Shown: positions 16,688 to 25,515, counted from the stretch's first letter. The stretch: 64,000 nt of DNA from Pseudomonas orientalis (GCF_022807995.1 NZ_CP094351.1:3813001-3877000), one strand, 5' to 3'. Numbers and translations are program-made. The notes: generated by a model from the letters alone, not told the origin.

Positions 16688-17293
16688 ATGAGAACCCCAC
16701 TACTCGCCCTGACTTTCGCAGCGCTATTGAGTGCATGCGCCATCCCTTACGAAACCCCGCAAGACCGCGCCAATATTGAACGTGACCTGAAGCTCAGCGC
16801 AGACGAAATCGTCACTATCACCGAAACCAACTGGTGCTTATTTCCCTATGGTGATTTGCACGTGTGTAGAGCCACGCAAGGCTTGGGTGTGCTGACGAAG
16901 AACAAGCTGGTGCTGGCCCTGTATAAGGGCGGTATTTACCAGCAAGCTGAAGTCATCAAAGCAAGTGATGTGCAGTGTGCCCACCTGCAGAGTGGCAGAG
17001 ACGCAGCCGATACCTTCTACCTGTTCAGTGAACATTGGGCCGCCATGCTGGCGCCGATTACCGTAAGAGGTGCCTTGGCCCTCGACAAGAAAGCCCAGTT
17101 CCTGAGCGTGCTAGTGCCGCCGGACACTGAGAGCTTCACGGCTGCGCAAGGCAATTTTATTCGGGTCACCGATCGCAAGAATTACTCGGCTGTGGCGGTA
17201 CCAGGTACCAAAGCCTATGTAGGCACAAGCGAGAGTATTCGGGAGATTTTTAATCCGTGCACTCAGGGAAAGAATCGCTCAACCGCATCCTGA
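16688..17293 (+). CDS. lipoprotein of unknown function
   Basis: The 201-aa precursor has a type II signal peptide, MRTPLLALTFAALLSAC, with the lipidated Cys at residue 17; no Asp follows at +2, so it is probably sorted to the outer membrane. The mature part holds five more Cys, including WCLFPYGDLHVC and VQCAHLQ, suggesting disulfides. The ATG follows AAAGGACGCTTG. I recognise no family. It lies between the DUF6124 unit and a convergent gene, and has no obvious operon partner. Confidence 0.8.
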   Translation: MRTPLLALTFAALLSACAIPYETPQDRANIERDLKLSADEIVTITETNWCLFPYGDLHVCRATQGLGVLTKNKLVLALYKGGIYQQAEVIKASDVQCAHLQSGRDAADTFYLFSEHWAAMLAPITVRGALALDKKAQFLSVLVPPDTESFTAAQGNFIRVTDRKNYSAVAVPGTKAYVGTSESIREIFNPCTQGKNRSTAS

Positions 17294-17588
17294 GTCCTGA
17301 CCTTTCGAATGAAACAATCCCGGCAGCAGTTGAAGCGCAAGTAGTTCAATGCAGGCTCGATGCGGCGGGCGTGTAGAGCGCCGGAAGTGACAGACACAAT
17401 GAAAAAGGCCGCAAGACATTGAATCCCGCGCTCACCATCAGGCCGCAAGATGGCTCTGTCCATATCGCAGATGTGATGAGGAGGGATTCTTGGCTACTAC
17501 CGGGATAAGCTACTGGCTGGTAACTTTCGGTTATTTTATGCATGTCATCACCGGCTGCTCTGGGTCGATAGCGGTCAGCCAACTTGTC
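17294..17588. other. intergenic stretch with no recognised feature
   Basis: This gap separates two convergent genes. Short reading frames exist on both strands but none has a ribosome binding site or recognisable protein character. No repeat or clear terminator was seen. Confidence 0.4.
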
Positions 17589-18155
17589 TCAAAAGGGATC
17601 GAGCCTTGCGTCGATGCCAGCCTGCTTAGCCAGCGCGATCAGGTTTGCGACGCAATCTTGCTCAATGATGCAACCCACATAATCGGCACCGCCTGTATCC
17701 ACATGCAGAAAGCGCTTCCCGAACCCGGTCAGCCATTGATCGAAATCGATCAGCACTTGCATCAGTGATGTCGTCTCTTCCAGCTTGTAGGCATAAACCT
17801 GGTCAATACCGCTGGCTTCAACCAGTTTCAGTGCCAGGTACTTGAAATCATCGAAGCCGTGCACGTCCACGGCCATGAGAACCAGATTATTGAGTAACTG
17901 GCCTTCCTCTGCGTCCAAAAGCCCACTGACCAACGCGGTGACCGGGTCTTCACCTAGGTTGTAATAGCGCGACACCCTTCTCACGAGACGCGCACGTTCC
18001 TTTTCAGGCAGCCGCGCCAACAGGGCCTGGGTGAACGTTTTCAGTTGCGCACCGAATGGATAAAGCTCACGCATAATCGCGGCATCGCTCAACCGTGGTT
18101 CATCGGGTGGGGGTTGTGTGAAGCGATCACCGAACAATCGACTGAACAAGCCCAT
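17589..18155 (-). CDS. conserved cytoplasmic protein, possibly DUF6630 family
   Basis: The 188-aa protein starts MGLFSRLFGDRF and contains a helical middle (RARLVRRVSRYYNLG) and a C-terminal alpha/beta part with ALKLVEASGIDQVYAY, LIDFDQWLTGFGKRFLHVDT and DYVGCIIEQDCVANLIALAK. The last part resembles DUF6630 proteins of Gram-negative bacteria, but this is from memory of the pattern only. No signal peptide or membrane segment. Function unknown; the preceding GGAGAATAA gives a good start at 18155. Confidence 0.75.
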   Translation of the reverse strand: MGLFSRLFGDRFTQPPPDEPRLSDAAIMRELYPFGAQLKTFTQALLARLPEKERARLVRRVSRYYNLGEDPVTALVSGLLDAEEGQLLNNLVLMAVDVHGFDDFKYLALKLVEASGIDQVYAYKLEETTSLMQVLIDFDQWLTGFGKRFLHVDTGGADYVGCIIEQDCVANLIALAKQAGIDARLDPF

Positions 18156-18341
18156 CGCCGTTTATTCTCCTTGGTGGGTGAAGCCTCTAGCGCGAAGCTT
18201 ACCCCAGCGGTTCGATGACGGCGAATAGGGTCAGGGTTGATATCTACTCAGACTACGTGTGGCAGCAATCGACCCCAAGCTGACTGTGGCGATAGGTGGA
18301 AGTCGGCCCTGAACAGACATTCAAGAGGGGACATCATTGGG

Positions 18342-18584
18342 CTAGCTATGAAGCACCTCATAGGTCAATCCAGCCTCAAAATATGAAGCTCTCCATTCGG
18401 GAGATCCTGAATGTGGCTCGCACAGCAAGCGAACGATACATCCAGCCTCACCCATCGAAATCGCTTCCACCTCCGCGATATCTCCAGGAGCCGCCTCCCG
18501 GGAGTTCAGCCAATCAGAGAGCACTACTTTTGTTTGGTCAACCTCGATCAGCTTTATGATATTGCCTTTGGAAAGTGTCATCAC
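18342..18584 (-). CDS. small protein of unknown function
   Basis: The 80-aa product MMTLSKGNIIKLIEVDQTKV continues with acidic VEAISMGEAGCIVRLLCEP and ends YFEAGLTYEVLHS; alternating hydrophobics suggest a small beta-barrel. A second ATG directly follows the first, so the start may be at 18581. AGGCGAG lies at a suitable distance upstream. It is flanked by non-coding DNA on both sides. Confidence 0.6.
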   Translation of the reverse strand: MMTLSKGNIIKLIEVDQTKVVLSDWLNSREAAPGDIAEVEAISMGEAGCIVRLLCEPHSGSPEWRASYFEAGLTYEVLHS

Positions 18585-18644
18585 GTCTCGCCTAAACTTG
18601 TTCCGGTATCTGGTTTGTAAACGCGTTTGGAGATTTGCGGAAGG

Positions 18645-18690
18645 GCTGCTTCTGGCCGATAGCTGCCAGTCACCCAGCAGCTTCGGCCAA
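18645..18690. repeat. short dispersed repeat, copy 1
   Basis: GGCTGCTTCTGGCCGATAGC is followed by TGCCAGTC and then an imperfect inverse, CAGCAGCTTCGGCC. Nearly the same sequence occurs at 19667-19700. I recall this motif in many Pseudomonas intergenic regions. The 276-bp gap (18585-18860) contains no gene. Confidence 0.55.
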
Positions 18691-18860
18691 CGCTCATTTC
18701 CTCTGAGAAATAAATGAGTTCCCTTTTGTGCCCCTTACCGCTTCGAAACCGGGTGGCGCCAGGTGATTAAACACCGCCTCCTACAAAACGCAGCCGCAAC
18801 TGTTGGCGCTGCAGATCATGCGTGGATTCCCTGTTCTGGATCGCGGTAACCGTAGCGATT

Positions 18861-19328
18861 TCAGGCGGGGGGATCCAGCAGGGAAATCAGGCGCGGCTCG
18901 ATGCTGTCGGGTTGTATCTCGAGAATTGCCAGCGTGACCGGCAATTTGAAACGCCGAGGGCCGGCGCTACCAGGGTTCACGTATAGACGATCACCGCGCC
19001 ATTCTATGCGCGGCTTGTGAGAATGGCCGGTGATGATGAGCTTTATGTCTGGATCTAGATCGGCGGGGACGTCGGCGATGTCGTGGATAAGGAGAGTGTG
19101 CCAGCCGTTAAGAGTGCAGGTCAGAAGGTCGGGGAGGTCTTTGGCCCATGGACTGGTGAGATCATTGTTGCCGCGCACGGCGTGGACGGGAGCAATTTTG
19201 GACAACTGGACGAGGATGTCCGGGTTGCCGATGTCGCCGGCGTGGATGATCAGGTCACAGCCTTGGAGCGCGCCGATGGCTTCGGAGCGGAGAAGATTGT
19301 GAGTGTCGGATATTAGGGCGGTTTTCAT
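18861..19328 (-). CDS. YfcE/MJ0936-type metallophosphoesterase
   Basis: The 155-aa protein carries all the metal-binding motifs of the calcineurin-like phosphodiesterase family: DTHN (residues 8-11), HAGDIGN (about 31-37), RGNND (about 56-60), IHDIAD and TGHSHKP. Such proteins hydrolyse phosphodiesters with Mn2+ in vitro; physiological substrates are mostly unknown. The start at 19328 follows GGAG; upstream frame to 19442 lacks conserved sequence. Monocistronic by appearance. Confidence 0.88.
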   Translation of the reverse strand: MKTALISDTHNLLRSEAIGALQGCDLIIHAGDIGNPDILVQLSKIAPVHAVRGNNDLTSPWAKDLPDLLTCTLNGWHTLLIHDIADVPADLDPDIKLIITGHSHKPRIEWRGDRLYVNPGSAGPRRFKLPVTLAILEIQPDSIEPRLISLLDPPA

Positions 19329-19417
19329 GGGCCAATTCTCCGTGGACGTTTCGGGTAGGAGTGACTGTTTTCGACCCAAGGCGGACATTTGACAAAAAGT
19401 AAGCGGTAACGAATTTT

Positions 19418-19624
19418 TCACTGTGGCTCCAATTCTGACCATAAAAAACTGCGCCCAATGCCGGCCATTAACGTACCGTAGTCTTCAAAATTACTGGCAC
19501 TCACCTCATCCTGGCTAGTCCACGTTGCTTCACACTCTTCGCACACCCACAGCAAAATATTTGTGGAGCGTACCCGCATTGCTCGAACGTAACCTTGGCT
19601 GCACCTTTGGCACTCAATCAGCAT
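19418..19624 (-). CDS. small zinc-ribbon-like protein
   Basis: The 68-aa product has two CxxC knuckles, CQRC (residues 5-8) and CEEC (about 28-31), separated by a hydrophobic strand IILLWV-like segment, which is the layout of a rubredoxin-type zinc ribbon. The C-terminal half (EVSASNFEDYGTLMAGIGRS) is unassigned. It may be a small nucleic-acid- or protein-binding module. The ribosome binding site is weak (AGAGA). It lies 89 bp upstream of the phosphoesterase gene on the same strand. Confidence 0.65.
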   Translation of the reverse strand: MLIECQRCSQGYVRAMRVRSTNILLWVCEECEATWTSQDEVSASNFEDYGTLMAGIGRSFLWSELEPQ

Positions 19625-19666
19625 ACAAATAATCTCTGACAGGACTTCGATGTAGTCTAATCCTAT

Positions 19667-19700
19667 CGGCTGCTTCTGGCCGATTTCTGCCTGTCGTGAC
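19667..19700. repeat. short dispersed repeat, copy 2
   Basis: CGGCTGCTTCTGGCCGATTT followed by CTGCCTGTCG matches the element at 18645-18690 with two substitutions. It lies at the left of the 319-bp gap before the chemoreceptor gene; the remainder of that gap holds the FliA-type promoter listed separately. Confidence 0.5.
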
Positions 19701-19802
19701 TGACTGAAAATGGCCGCAAGCCGCCCTTCATCTCAAGTCCAAACCACAGGAGATCTACAAAAAGAAGACAACAAACTCACGACACCACTGGTCGACCCCC
19801 AC

Positions 19803-19829
19803 TCAAGAACCGCTCTAGCACGCCGATGA
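19803..19829 (+). promoter_or_regulatory. predicted FliA (sigma28) promoter of the chemoreceptor gene
   Basis: TCAAGAAC, then 11 nt, then GCCGATGA matches the flagellar sigma factor consensus TAAAGTTT-N11-GCCGATAA in spacing and in most -10 positions. It lies about 115 nt before the start codon of the methyl-accepting protein, a typical FliA target. Confidence 0.65.
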
Positions 19830-19943
19830 CACGGGTATAGCTTGCGCGGCCACAGCCGCCAACCAAAACCACAGACAGGGAAGTTTGGACGTCTTTTTCA
19901 CGCCCAACCCGGCGCACCTCAATCCTGTCATGAGTATCAACCC

Positions 19944-21566
19944 ATGCTGCAAAAATCCCTGAGAGCCCAAATCCTCACGCTGCTGAGCGCCAGCCTGCTG
20001 GCGATATTGCTGATTGCCTTGGCCTGCTTTCATTTCCTGTCCAGCGGCGTGCATAACTACGCCAACCTGATCGAAGGTCCGCTGCGTACTTCACAATTGA
20101 TCGATGAGGCCAACCTGCAATTCAAGGTGCAGGTTCAGGAGTGGAAAAACGTATTGCTGCGGGGCAAGCAGCCGGCAGATCTGGATAAGTACTGGAAGCA
20201 ATTCGAAGACCGTCAGCACGACGTGCAGGGGATCCTCGGCGAGCTGGCCGGCCAGAAAGGCCTGGACGGCCAACTCAAGGCTCGCATTGAACGCCTGCGT
20301 GACGAACACCGTCAGTTGGGCAGCGGTTACCAGAAGGGTCGCGATGCCTATATCGCCGCCGGGGCAGACCCCGCCGCAGGTGATGCCGCGGTCAAAGGTG
20401 TGGATCGCGCCACCAGTGATCAGATGAGCGAACTGGTCAGCGAACTGCGCAAGCAGGGCACCGAGCAATCGATGCTGATCAGCGCCGCAGCCGAGCGCAC
20501 GGTGATGGTGGGCACTGTCGTGATGCTCGCTTCGGGCCTGTTGATCGGCCTGTTGAGCCTTTGGTTGATCAACCGCAACCTGGTTGCCCCCATCCGCAAG
20601 CTGATCGACTACGTGGAGCAACTGAGCCGAGGAAAATTTGCCGAACGCGTGGCCAGCGCCCGTGAAGACGAGTTAGGCAAACTGGCCGTGGCCGCCAACA
20701 CCCTGCGCGATTTTCTCGCCGAAACCTTCAACCGCCTGCAGCGCAGCGCCAATGACCTGGACAGCGCCAGTGGCGAGTTAAGCGCCATCGCCGGCCTCAT
20801 CGCCAGCGGCACCAACGAGCAGTTCAACCGTACCGATCAGGTGGCGACGGCGATGAACGAAATGTCCGCCACCGCCCAGGAAGTGGCACGTCATGCGGCC
20901 GATGCCGCACGGGCGGCCGATGATGCCGACCAGTCCGCGCAGCAGGGCGAAAAGGTCATGAGCAACACCATTCACACCATCACCCAAATGCGTGGCGAGA
21001 TCGTCAACACCGCCACCGTGATTCGTCGTCTGGAAACCGACAGTGGCCGCATCAGCAAGGTGCTGGAGGTCATTCGCGGCATCGCCGAACAGACGAATTT
21101 GCTGGCATTGAACGCGGCGATCGAAGCGGCCCGTGCAGGTGATGCAGGACGCGGTTTTGCGGTAGTCGCAGACGAGGTGCGCAGCCTGGCTCAGCGTACG
21201 GCGACATCGATCATCGAGATCAACCAGATTATCCAGACCGTGCAAACCGGCGCGGAGGACGCGGCCAAGGCGATTGAAAGCGGCCAGGCGCGCAGTGAAG
21301 AAAGTGTCGCGCAAGTGAATCAGGCCGGCGCTATGCTGGAGCGCATCACCCATGCGGTGGAAGCCATTCGCGACATGAACCGTCAGATTGCCACCGCCGC
21401 CGAAGAGCAGACCTCTGTGGCCGAAGATATCTCGCGCAACCTCACCGAAATCACCTCGATTGCCAGTACCAACCTGGACAACGTGCGGCGCACCGAAGCG
21501 GCGAGCCACAACCTTCATGGGTTGTCTGGGCAGTTGAACGAAGTGACGGCACGCCTGAGTGCCTAG
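19944..21566 (+). CDS. methyl-accepting chemotaxis protein
   Basis: The 540-aa receptor has TM1 at about residues 10-32, a 150-residue helical periplasmic sensor, TM2 near 193-212, a HAMP domain (RNLVAPIRKLIDYVEQLSRG) and a cytoplasmic signalling domain with the conserved hairpin tip RGIAEQTNLLALNAAIEAAR. It would relay ligand binding to CheA/CheW at the cell pole. The ATG at 19944 gives the short cytoplasmic N-terminus expected. The ligand is unknown. A FliA-type promoter lies upstream. Confidence 0.93.
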   Translation: MLQKSLRAQILTLLSASLLAILLIALACFHFLSSGVHNYANLIEGPLRTSQLIDEANLQFKVQVQEWKNVLLRGKQPADLDKYWKQFEDRQHDVQGILGELAGQKGLDGQLKARIERLRDEHRQLGSGYQKGRDAYIAAGADPAAGDAAVKGVDRATSDQMSELVSELRKQGTEQSMLISAAAERTVMVGTVVMLASGLLIGLLSLWLINRNLVAPIRKLIDYVEQLSRGKFAERVASAREDELGKLAVAANTLRDFLAETFNRLQRSANDLDSASGELSAIAGLIASGTNEQFNRTDQVATAMNEMSATAQEVARHAADAARAADDADQSAQQGEKVMSNTIHTITQMRGEIVNTATVIRRLETDSGRISKVLEVIRGIAEQTNLLALNAAIEAARAGDAGRGFAVVADEVRSLAQRTATSIIEINQIIQTVQTGAEDAAKAIESGQARSEESVAQVNQAGAMLERITHAVEAIRDMNRQIATAAEEQTSVAEDISRNLTEITSIASTNLDNVRRTEAASHNLHGLSGQLNEVTARLSA

Positions 21567-21596
21567 CTAATACCTGACAGCAAGGACGCCTTCCCC

Positions 21597-22292
21597 ATGG
21601 ACCTCCACCAAATCAAACACCACCTGGCCCGCCCCACACTGAAACTTACCGCAGGGGGCTTCCGCCCTCTCGGTACTGACGAAGAAAGCTGGCTAGGCAA
21701 CGTCTTCCTGTTCCGTCCCGATGAAGGCGTGCCGGTCAATCAGGCCGGGCAGCCGTTGCTGCCCTATGCCCAGTTCTACCTGCCCGCCCTGCCCTTCATC
21801 AGCCCGTTACTGACGGGGGTACGTGTGCTGACGGTCTTTATTTCAAGCCCGTTTCCCGAACCTTTTGAGCCCATGGGCGACAACTGGGTGATCCGCGAAT
21901 ACGGGCCACAGGATGTGTTGGTGCGCAAGGTGCTGCCGGTGGAGGGTGCGTTCCTCAAAGCCTTCGCGCTGAACGCCCAGGTTGTGCCGGAAGATTTTCC
22001 ACTGTGGGATGGTGGCGGTGTACCGGCTGATGTTGAGCAGGCGATACTCGAACTGCAACGCGCAGGCGAACTACAGAGCTACTACGACCTGGTCACGCAC
22101 ACCTACGAGCACAAAATCGGCGGCTATCCGTCGTTTTGCCAGTCAGGGGTGGATCCGGGCGAAGGCTTCGAGTTTGTCTTCCAGATTTCGTCGGATGCGA
22201 AGATCAATCTGAATGTGGTCGACAATGGGAGCCTGATGTTCTGGAAGCACGTCGAGACTGGGGAATGGGCGTTTTATTATGATTTTTACTGA
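21597..22292 (+). CDS. DUF1963/YwqG-like protein
   Basis: The 231-aa protein contains the DUF1963 hallmark HKIGGYPSFCQSG followed by FEFVFQISSDAKINLNVVDNG, a beta-sandwich pattern, and ends MFWKHVETGEWAFYYDFY. No signal peptide or membrane segment. DUF1963 proteins are linked in some genomes with polymorphic toxin immunity, but nothing in the neighbourhood suggests a toxin here. It starts 30 bp after the chemoreceptor stop, behind AAGGACGCCTTCCCC, so it may be cotranscribed. Confidence 0.82.
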   Translation: MDLHQIKHHLARPTLKLTAGGFRPLGTDEESWLGNVFLFRPDEGVPVNQAGQPLLPYAQFYLPALPFISPLLTGVRVLTVFISSPFPEPFEPMGDNWVIREYGPQDVLVRKVLPVEGAFLKAFALNAQVVPEDFPLWDGGGVPADVEQAILELQRAGELQSYYDLVTHTYEHKIGGYPSFCQSGVDPGEGFEFVFQISSDAKINLNVVDNGSLMFWKHVETGEWAFYYDFY

Positions 22293-22375
22293 GGCTTGAA
22301 GAGGCGCAAGCGCATGTCCCCGCGCACGCATGAAGCAGACCCAATTTCCCCAATGCAGCTGCGCCGTTCCAAAAC

Positions 22376-22395
22376 CAGACATTTAAATTTGTCTG
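22376..22395. promoter_or_regulatory. inverted repeat upstream of the TPR gene
   Basis: CAGACA and TGTCTG flank the AT-only centre TTTAAATT. The site lies 55 nt before the TPR gene start, a plausible operator or part of its promoter region. Confidence 0.35.
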
Positions 22396-22450
22396 TAAAC
22401 CATGGGCGCCTTAGCATCACTGCAAATAACGGATCGTTGAAAGGCCCCTC

Positions 22451-23419
22451 ATGCACCTTCATGGACTGAAAGCTCTATTACCGTGGTCACTGCTCGTCAT
22501 GATGTGTTGCGCCGAAGCCGCCACAGGGGCTGCGAGCGACAAAGCGGTAAGCCTTTTCGAGGCGCATCAATACCAGGCGACGATTGAGGAAGCGGACCGC
22601 GTGCTTCAAACCGATCCGGCCAACCCCGAGCTGTTGAATATCAAGGCACTGGCAGTCTCCGCGCTGGGTGATGACCGCACCGCGATCCGCCTGGTTACCC
22701 AGGCACTGGAGGCGGCTAAACAGAATGGCCAGGTATCCATCGCACAACAGGCGACCTACTGGAACAACCTCGGTTATTTGCACGAACGACAACGCAATCT
22801 GGACATTGCCCTGGTCTACTATGAAAAAGCCTTGAAAATGCGCCTCGCCGTTCTGGGCGCAGATGACCTGCTGATTGCCGATACCTATAACAACATCGGT
22901 ACCGCGCAGAGCAAATTGGGCCGATATGAAGAGGCCTTCGAAAACCTGCGCAAAAATCTCGCGCTGAGAAAGCGGATAGTGGGAGACCACGACGCTTCGG
23001 TCGCCGTGTCACTGAACAACCTGGGCAATGCCTATAACCTCCAGGGCAACCACCAGGCCGCGCTGCCGCTTTTTCAACAGGCACTGGACATCGACATGGC
23101 CCTGCACGGTCCCCAGCATCCGACGGTCGCCATCCGCTGGAACAACCTCGGCGACGCCTATCGCGGCCTGGGTCAGTACGACAAAGCGCTAGCCTTCCTG
23201 ACCAAAGCGCTGAACAGTGACCGCGCAACGTTCGGGGAGAACCACCCCAAGGTGATTTTGCGCTATTTCAACCTGGCAAGAGTCTACGAGGCTGAAGGTG
23301 ACACCGCCAAGGCGCGCGAGGCCTATACAAAAGCGCTGCAAATACTCAGGCAGGTCGACCCCGAAGATGTTGCGCAAATCCGCTACTTCGAAGAAAAACT
23401 GCGAACACTGAAAGGCTAG
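22451..23419 (+). CDS. exported tetratricopeptide-repeat protein
   Basis: The 322-aa protein has a signal peptide (MHLHGLKALLPWSLLVMMCC, cleavage probably after EAATGA) and then TPR units. From about residue 95 the repeats are 42 residues long in the kinesin-light-chain style, with WNNLGYLHERQRNLDIALVY, YNNIGTAQSKLGRYEEAFEN, LNNLGNAYNLQGNHQAALPL and WNNLGDAYRGLGQYDKALAF. It would act as a periplasmic or surface scaffold. A Cys pair in the signal region (CC) makes a lipoprotein reading possible but there is no clear lipobox. Confidence 0.85.
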   Translation: MHLHGLKALLPWSLLVMMCCAEAATGAASDKAVSLFEAHQYQATIEEADRVLQTDPANPELLNIKALAVSALGDDRTAIRLVTQALEAAKQNGQVSIAQQATYWNNLGYLHERQRNLDIALVYYEKALKMRLAVLGADDLLIADTYNNIGTAQSKLGRYEEAFENLRKNLALRKRIVGDHDASVAVSLNNLGNAYNLQGNHQAALPLFQQALDIDMALHGPQHPTVAIRWNNLGDAYRGLGQYDKALAFLTKALNSDRATFGENHPKVILRYFNLARVYEAEGDTAKAREAYTKALQILRQVDPEDVAQIRYFEEKLRTLKG

Positions 23420-23554
23420 TGAAACCTGGGGCTGGACGACATTTGAACAGTGATACTCCGCCTCCCGATTTGTAAGAATCGTGAAATAGTGAATTCAACT
23501 CCAAACCCACTTAACGCCAACAACAAACTTACAAACCATGAGCAAGCATTAAAT

Positions 23555-24214
23555 ATGACCAATATTAACAGCCAGATCGAAGCGCTCGCCTTCTTTACCA
23601 GCATAAACACTAGACTTGGCGGCATTGCCCTATCATATCTGGCCACACTGGAGAAAATCTCTGAGGTTTCAAGTACGAATTGGTCTAATAACGAGCTGGA
23701 CAGATATGAACTGAAGCAGCGAATGAAAGAGGTCGGCAGTGCAACATATCAATTTTACGAATCCCTACATGAAAATTCTATTATGGCGCTATCCAAAGCT
23801 ATCGAGGATATAACCATTGAGCTGAAGAGATACGTAAAATTTAAGTTCGACCCCATAAAAAACAATCACGATGTAATATACCTTAAGGACTTACAAATTA
23901 TCAGGGCCTTAGCTAATATTATCAAACATAACATAAGTCAACTAGAAAGGAACACTTCTGAATCTGCAAAATTTTTAGTTGATGAGTGCGCCATGGAAAA
24001 TGATAGGGAGCTACGCACCTTTATTCATAAAAGACATGAATCATTTAACATTCCAGAGCACATCCCTAAAGTTTATCTCGCAATGCTAGACCTGGTAAAA
24101 AAAGCCTTGAGAGTGAATCACCCACTCCTAGACCTAGAATACAATGAGGCTTTTAACCTGATATACATACAACTTTTACCTGAGGTTCTAAACATCACGA
24201 GACCCTATAAATAA
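23555..24214 (+). CDS. AT-rich orphan gene, unknown protein
   Basis: The 219-aa product (MTNINSQIEALAFFTSINTR) is predicted largely helical, with Lys, Asn and Ile rich segments such as IEDITIELKRYVKFKFDPIK and LANIIKHNISQLERN. Codon use strongly favours A/T-ending codons (ATA, AAA, TTA), unlike all neighbours, which is a sign of horizontal acquisition. The frame is open from 23450, but the ATG at 23555 starts the well-formed part; neither start has a strong ribosome binding site. No family recognised, no signal peptide and no membrane segment. Confidence 0.7.
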   Translation: MTNINSQIEALAFFTSINTRLGGIALSYLATLEKISEVSSTNWSNNELDRYELKQRMKEVGSATYQFYESLHENSIMALSKAIEDITIELKRYVKFKFDPIKNNHDVIYLKDLQIIRALANIIKHNISQLERNTSESAKFLVDECAMENDRELRTFIHKRHESFNIPEHIPKVYLAMLDLVKKALRVNHPLLDLEYNEAFNLIYIQLLPEVLNITRPYK

Positions 24215-24421
24215 GGCGAACATCAAACTGCCAACTTCCAGAAATTACAAATAGACTATCTTTTTACTGAACCCGGCAGTTCACGAACGACAGTTTGGGA
24301 CGATAGCGGCCAAAGACGAAGAGTAAAATTGGGGTCACACCACCACTCAGAATAATGACAGTCGGCCCCCGGTATTCGGAAGCACGACCGCTTATCGCCA
24401 AGCAGACACGAAGGAAAACCA

Positions 24422-25144
24422 ATGTCCGCCGAAATCGAAAAATACCTGCAGATCAATGCCGAGATCGAGCGAACCTACAAACAAGCGCTGCGCAGCAAAC
24501 GCGAACAAAGTCGAGCAGGCAAGGATGCGCGACTGGACAGGGCTTACTTCTGGTTCGCCCTGGTCGGGCCGTCAATTCTGGCCATACCGCTGACCATTAT
24601 TGGCAAATGGACCCACGCGTACTGGCTGTACAACGTAAGCGCGGGACTGATCGCGCTATCTTACCTGGCAATGTTTTTCTATCCGCTGCTGGGGGTGTTG
24701 CTCTACCGCGACTCGCTGAAAAAAGTGTTCACCGCGCCCTTCGCCAATCTGCTGGACTTGAACGTCAAAACCATGATGCAGGTAGAGGCCCGTTATTTAC
24801 CGGAACTGGCAACCCTCTCGCGCGAGACGCTGAAGCTGGGTGCGCTGGAACTGAAAAGCGAGCGCGACAGCCTGGAAAAGCGCACGCATATGGTGACGGG
24901 CGCGCTGGAGAAGGTCGGCATTCTCCCGGGCTTGTTGGCGCTCATCGTCGCCCTTTCCAGCCTGAACGATATATTGGTCAGGGTCGGCATTGCCGAGCGT
25001 ACGGAGTTGTTATTGGCGTTAGCGGCGACCAATACCTTTTTCTTCGTCATGTGCTGCTATGCGCAATTCATGATTGTGCGCTACGAGCGCATGATCGCCC
25101 TTACCGAGCTGGCCGTGGACTGCAAGGATCGGCAAACAACTTGA
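24422..25144 (+). CDS. four-helix membrane protein with central coiled coil, unknown function
   Basis: The 240-aa protein has TM segments near residues 41-60 (FWFALVGPSILAIPLTIIG), 67-97, 172-192 (PGLLALIVALSSLNDILV) and 203-226, with a charged helical region between TM2 and TM3 (LGALELKSERDSLEKR). Both termini would be cytoplasmic. AAGGAAAACCA precedes the ATG. It lies 207 bp downstream of the AT-rich gene on the same strand but has normal GC content. I recognise no family. Confidence 0.78.
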   Translation: MSAEIEKYLQINAEIERTYKQALRSKREQSRAGKDARLDRAYFWFALVGPSILAIPLTIIGKWTHAYWLYNVSAGLIALSYLAMFFYPLLGVLLYRDSLKKVFTAPFANLLDLNVKTMMQVEARYLPELATLSRETLKLGALELKSERDSLEKRTHMVTGALEKVGILPGLLALIVALSSLNDILVRVGIAERTELLLALAATNTFFFVMCCYAQFMIVRYERMIALTELAVDCKDRQTT

Positions 25145-25161
25145 GCGTTGCCTTGAGTTGG

Positions 25162-25195
25162 GGCCCTGATGGCGGAAAAAAACGGCATCAGGGCC
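25162..25195. terminator. hairpin between convergent genes
   Basis: GGCCCTGATG pairs perfectly with CATCAGGGCC across a 14-nt loop containing seven A. It lies between the stop codons of convergent genes and can serve either strand, though no classic T tract follows on either side. Confidence 0.55.
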
Positions 25196-25204
25196 GTCAT
25201 ACTT

Positions 25205-25438
25205 TCAGCCCTTCAACTCGCCGGCACGATTGCTCGCCGCATCATCGTAAGCCACGTACAACGACTCGGCGATCTGGCTTTTGATGGCCCTGGTGGACTC
25301 CAGGCCCAGCACGAACCCTTCGGCCTTGCCGCCGGCGCGGTTGAGTTCTTCGTGGGTGGACGCGCCGGTGATGGCGTCGAGGAGTTTGACGGCGTGCGGG
25401 CCTACGCCTTTGGGCAGGGAGATCTGGTCGATGGACAT
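25205..25438 (-). CDS. small conserved protein of unknown function
   Basis: The 77-aa product starts MSIDQISLPKGVGPHAVKLL and is mostly helical, with AITGASTHEELNRAGGKAEG and SQIAESLYVAYDDAASN. AAAGGTACCGCC stands before the ATG at 25438. No motif was recognised. It is on the same strand as, and 140 bp after, the gene at 25579, with a hairpin between them. Confidence 0.65.
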   Translation of the reverse strand: MSIDQISLPKGVGPHAVKLLDAITGASTHEELNRAGGKAEGFVLGLESTRAIKSQIAESLYVAYDDAASNRAGELKG

Positions 25439-25515
25439 GGCGGTACCTTTAAGAATGAGGTCGGTAGCGCGTATAACCACTGCCGGGGCGAGCATGGTAA
25501 ACCGGCTGGCGAAGA

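Noticed and set aside
24355..25284. 309-aa frame over the four-helix membrane protein gene
   Set aside because: It is in a different frame on the same strand, is Arg/Gly-rich and has no ribosome binding site, whereas the membrane protein frame has both start signal and sensible hydrophobicity.
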